From Dirofilaria immitis (Eukaryota; Nematoda; Chromadorea; Rhabditida; Onchocercidae), in the NCBI GenBank assembly GCA_024305405.1, contig JAKNDB010000110.1:3906001-3970000 (forward strand): a stretch of DNA of 64,000 nucleotides, written 5' to 3'. The notes beneath the pieces were generated by a model. That model saw nothing but the letters and a program-made list of their open reading frames with translations, made no database searches and had not been told where the DNA came from. This document shows positions 63,596-64,000 of this stretch, one piece after another. A program made the translations under genes and the position numbers. Numbering within the stretch: position 1 is the first letter of the stretch; every line of letters starts with the position of its first letter.

Positions 63596-63652
63596 CAATA
63601 ATGATAACAATAAGAATAATAATAAATATAATAATAGTTATAGTAATGCTAA

Positions 63653-63687
63653 CAATAATAAATAATAATAATAATAATAATAATAAT
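63653..63687. repeat. (AAT)n microsatellite
   Basis: A second AAT array of about 11 units, close to the first and probably derived from the same simple-sequence expansion. Confidence 0.93.
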
Positions 63688-64000
63688 GATATTAACATCA
63701 AATCTCATTTCATTAACTGCTATTACTTTGCAACTGCTATTATTACCGCTACTATGTTTAATGTTATTTTATTTATTAATGAGCTATACAATTTGTAGTT
63801 TCTGTTGATTACAAAATTGCTGGTCTCTAATAATTGCAAAAAGTTTTAAAGCTCAAATTTAATGCACTGCCAGATATCGTTATTCTTAATTGTATAATGC
63901 TGTTGTCAGCATGCAGTCCTTATAATATTTCAAAATGTTTATTTAATTCAAAAACCTATGGAATTTGTTTTGTTGCAAAAATCGATGGTGATGATAATGA

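Larger units (their letters stand above)
62822..64000. other. 3' flank of unc-7, no gene seen
   Basis: AT-rich sequence after the unc-7 stop. It contains a long poly-T run at about 63037-63052 and two AAT arrays. Short frames at 63056-63292 and 63601-63798 have no splice context or family similarity. Confidence 0.6.

Overview
This is a eukaryotic, very AT-rich window that looks like a nematode genome, most probably a filarial or related parasite. The reasons are short T-rich 3' splice sites (TTTTCAG and TTTCAG), many small exons, long AT-rich gene-poor stretches, no bacterial operon structure, and genes whose closest relatives are nematode (an UNC-7 type innexin, an mgl-type glutamate receptor, an snf-type SLC6 carrier). 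The species is not identifiable from sequence alone. The most useful annotation comes from joining exons by splice phase and family alignment, because almost every gene is split into 30-300 bp exons.

Layout. (1) 98-1417 is an inverted, nearly identical copy of 3504-4822, carrying exons 2-5 of the glutamate receptor on the minus strand. The 2.1 kb between the arms holds receptor exon 1 and a few unassigned coding-like stretches. (2) 2922-12455, plus strand: a complete 18-exon metabotropic glutamate receptor of 967 residues. Its intron 15 contains a separate two-exon gene of unknown function (9656-10641, same strand). (3) 12456-15115: intergenic. (4) 19224-15116, minus strand: a 14-exon SLC6 sodium-coupled transporter, convergent with the receptor. 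(5) 19225-30322: 11 kb without a recognisable gene, with microsatellites and small tandem repeats. (6) 30323-34217, plus strand: an 8-exon ERGIC1/ERGIC-32 gene with a 17-base first coding exon. (7) 34218-53201: 19 kb gene desert with a decayed mariner transposase at about 42350-43045 and two weak candidate exons. (8) 53218-62821, plus strand: a 12-exon innexin of the UNC-7 type with a proline-rich N-terminal exon, a candidate trans-splice acceptor just before its ATG, and GC-AG introns. (9) 62822-64000: 3' flank with AAT microsatellites.

Functionally the receptor, the transporter and the innexin are neuronal membrane proteins (glutamate sensing, solute or transmitter uptake, gap junctions), while ERGIC1 is an early secretory pathway protein. 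There is no evidence that they work as one system. To my knowledge both mgl-1 and unc-7 are X-linked in C. elegans, so the window may be a piece of the ancestral X element.

A recurring technical signal is that four of the five genes are broken at one or more sites by a missing base, always in a homopolymer run and always repaired by adding one base to that run. This is the pattern of an unpolished long-read assembly rather than of pseudogenes, and it affects how coding sequences should be read here. I found no CRISPR, rRNA, tRNA or prokaryotic element, and no convincing new molecular system. The most unusual real biology candidates are the same-strand nested gene, the inverted duplication of ligand-domain exons, and the use of GC-AG introns.
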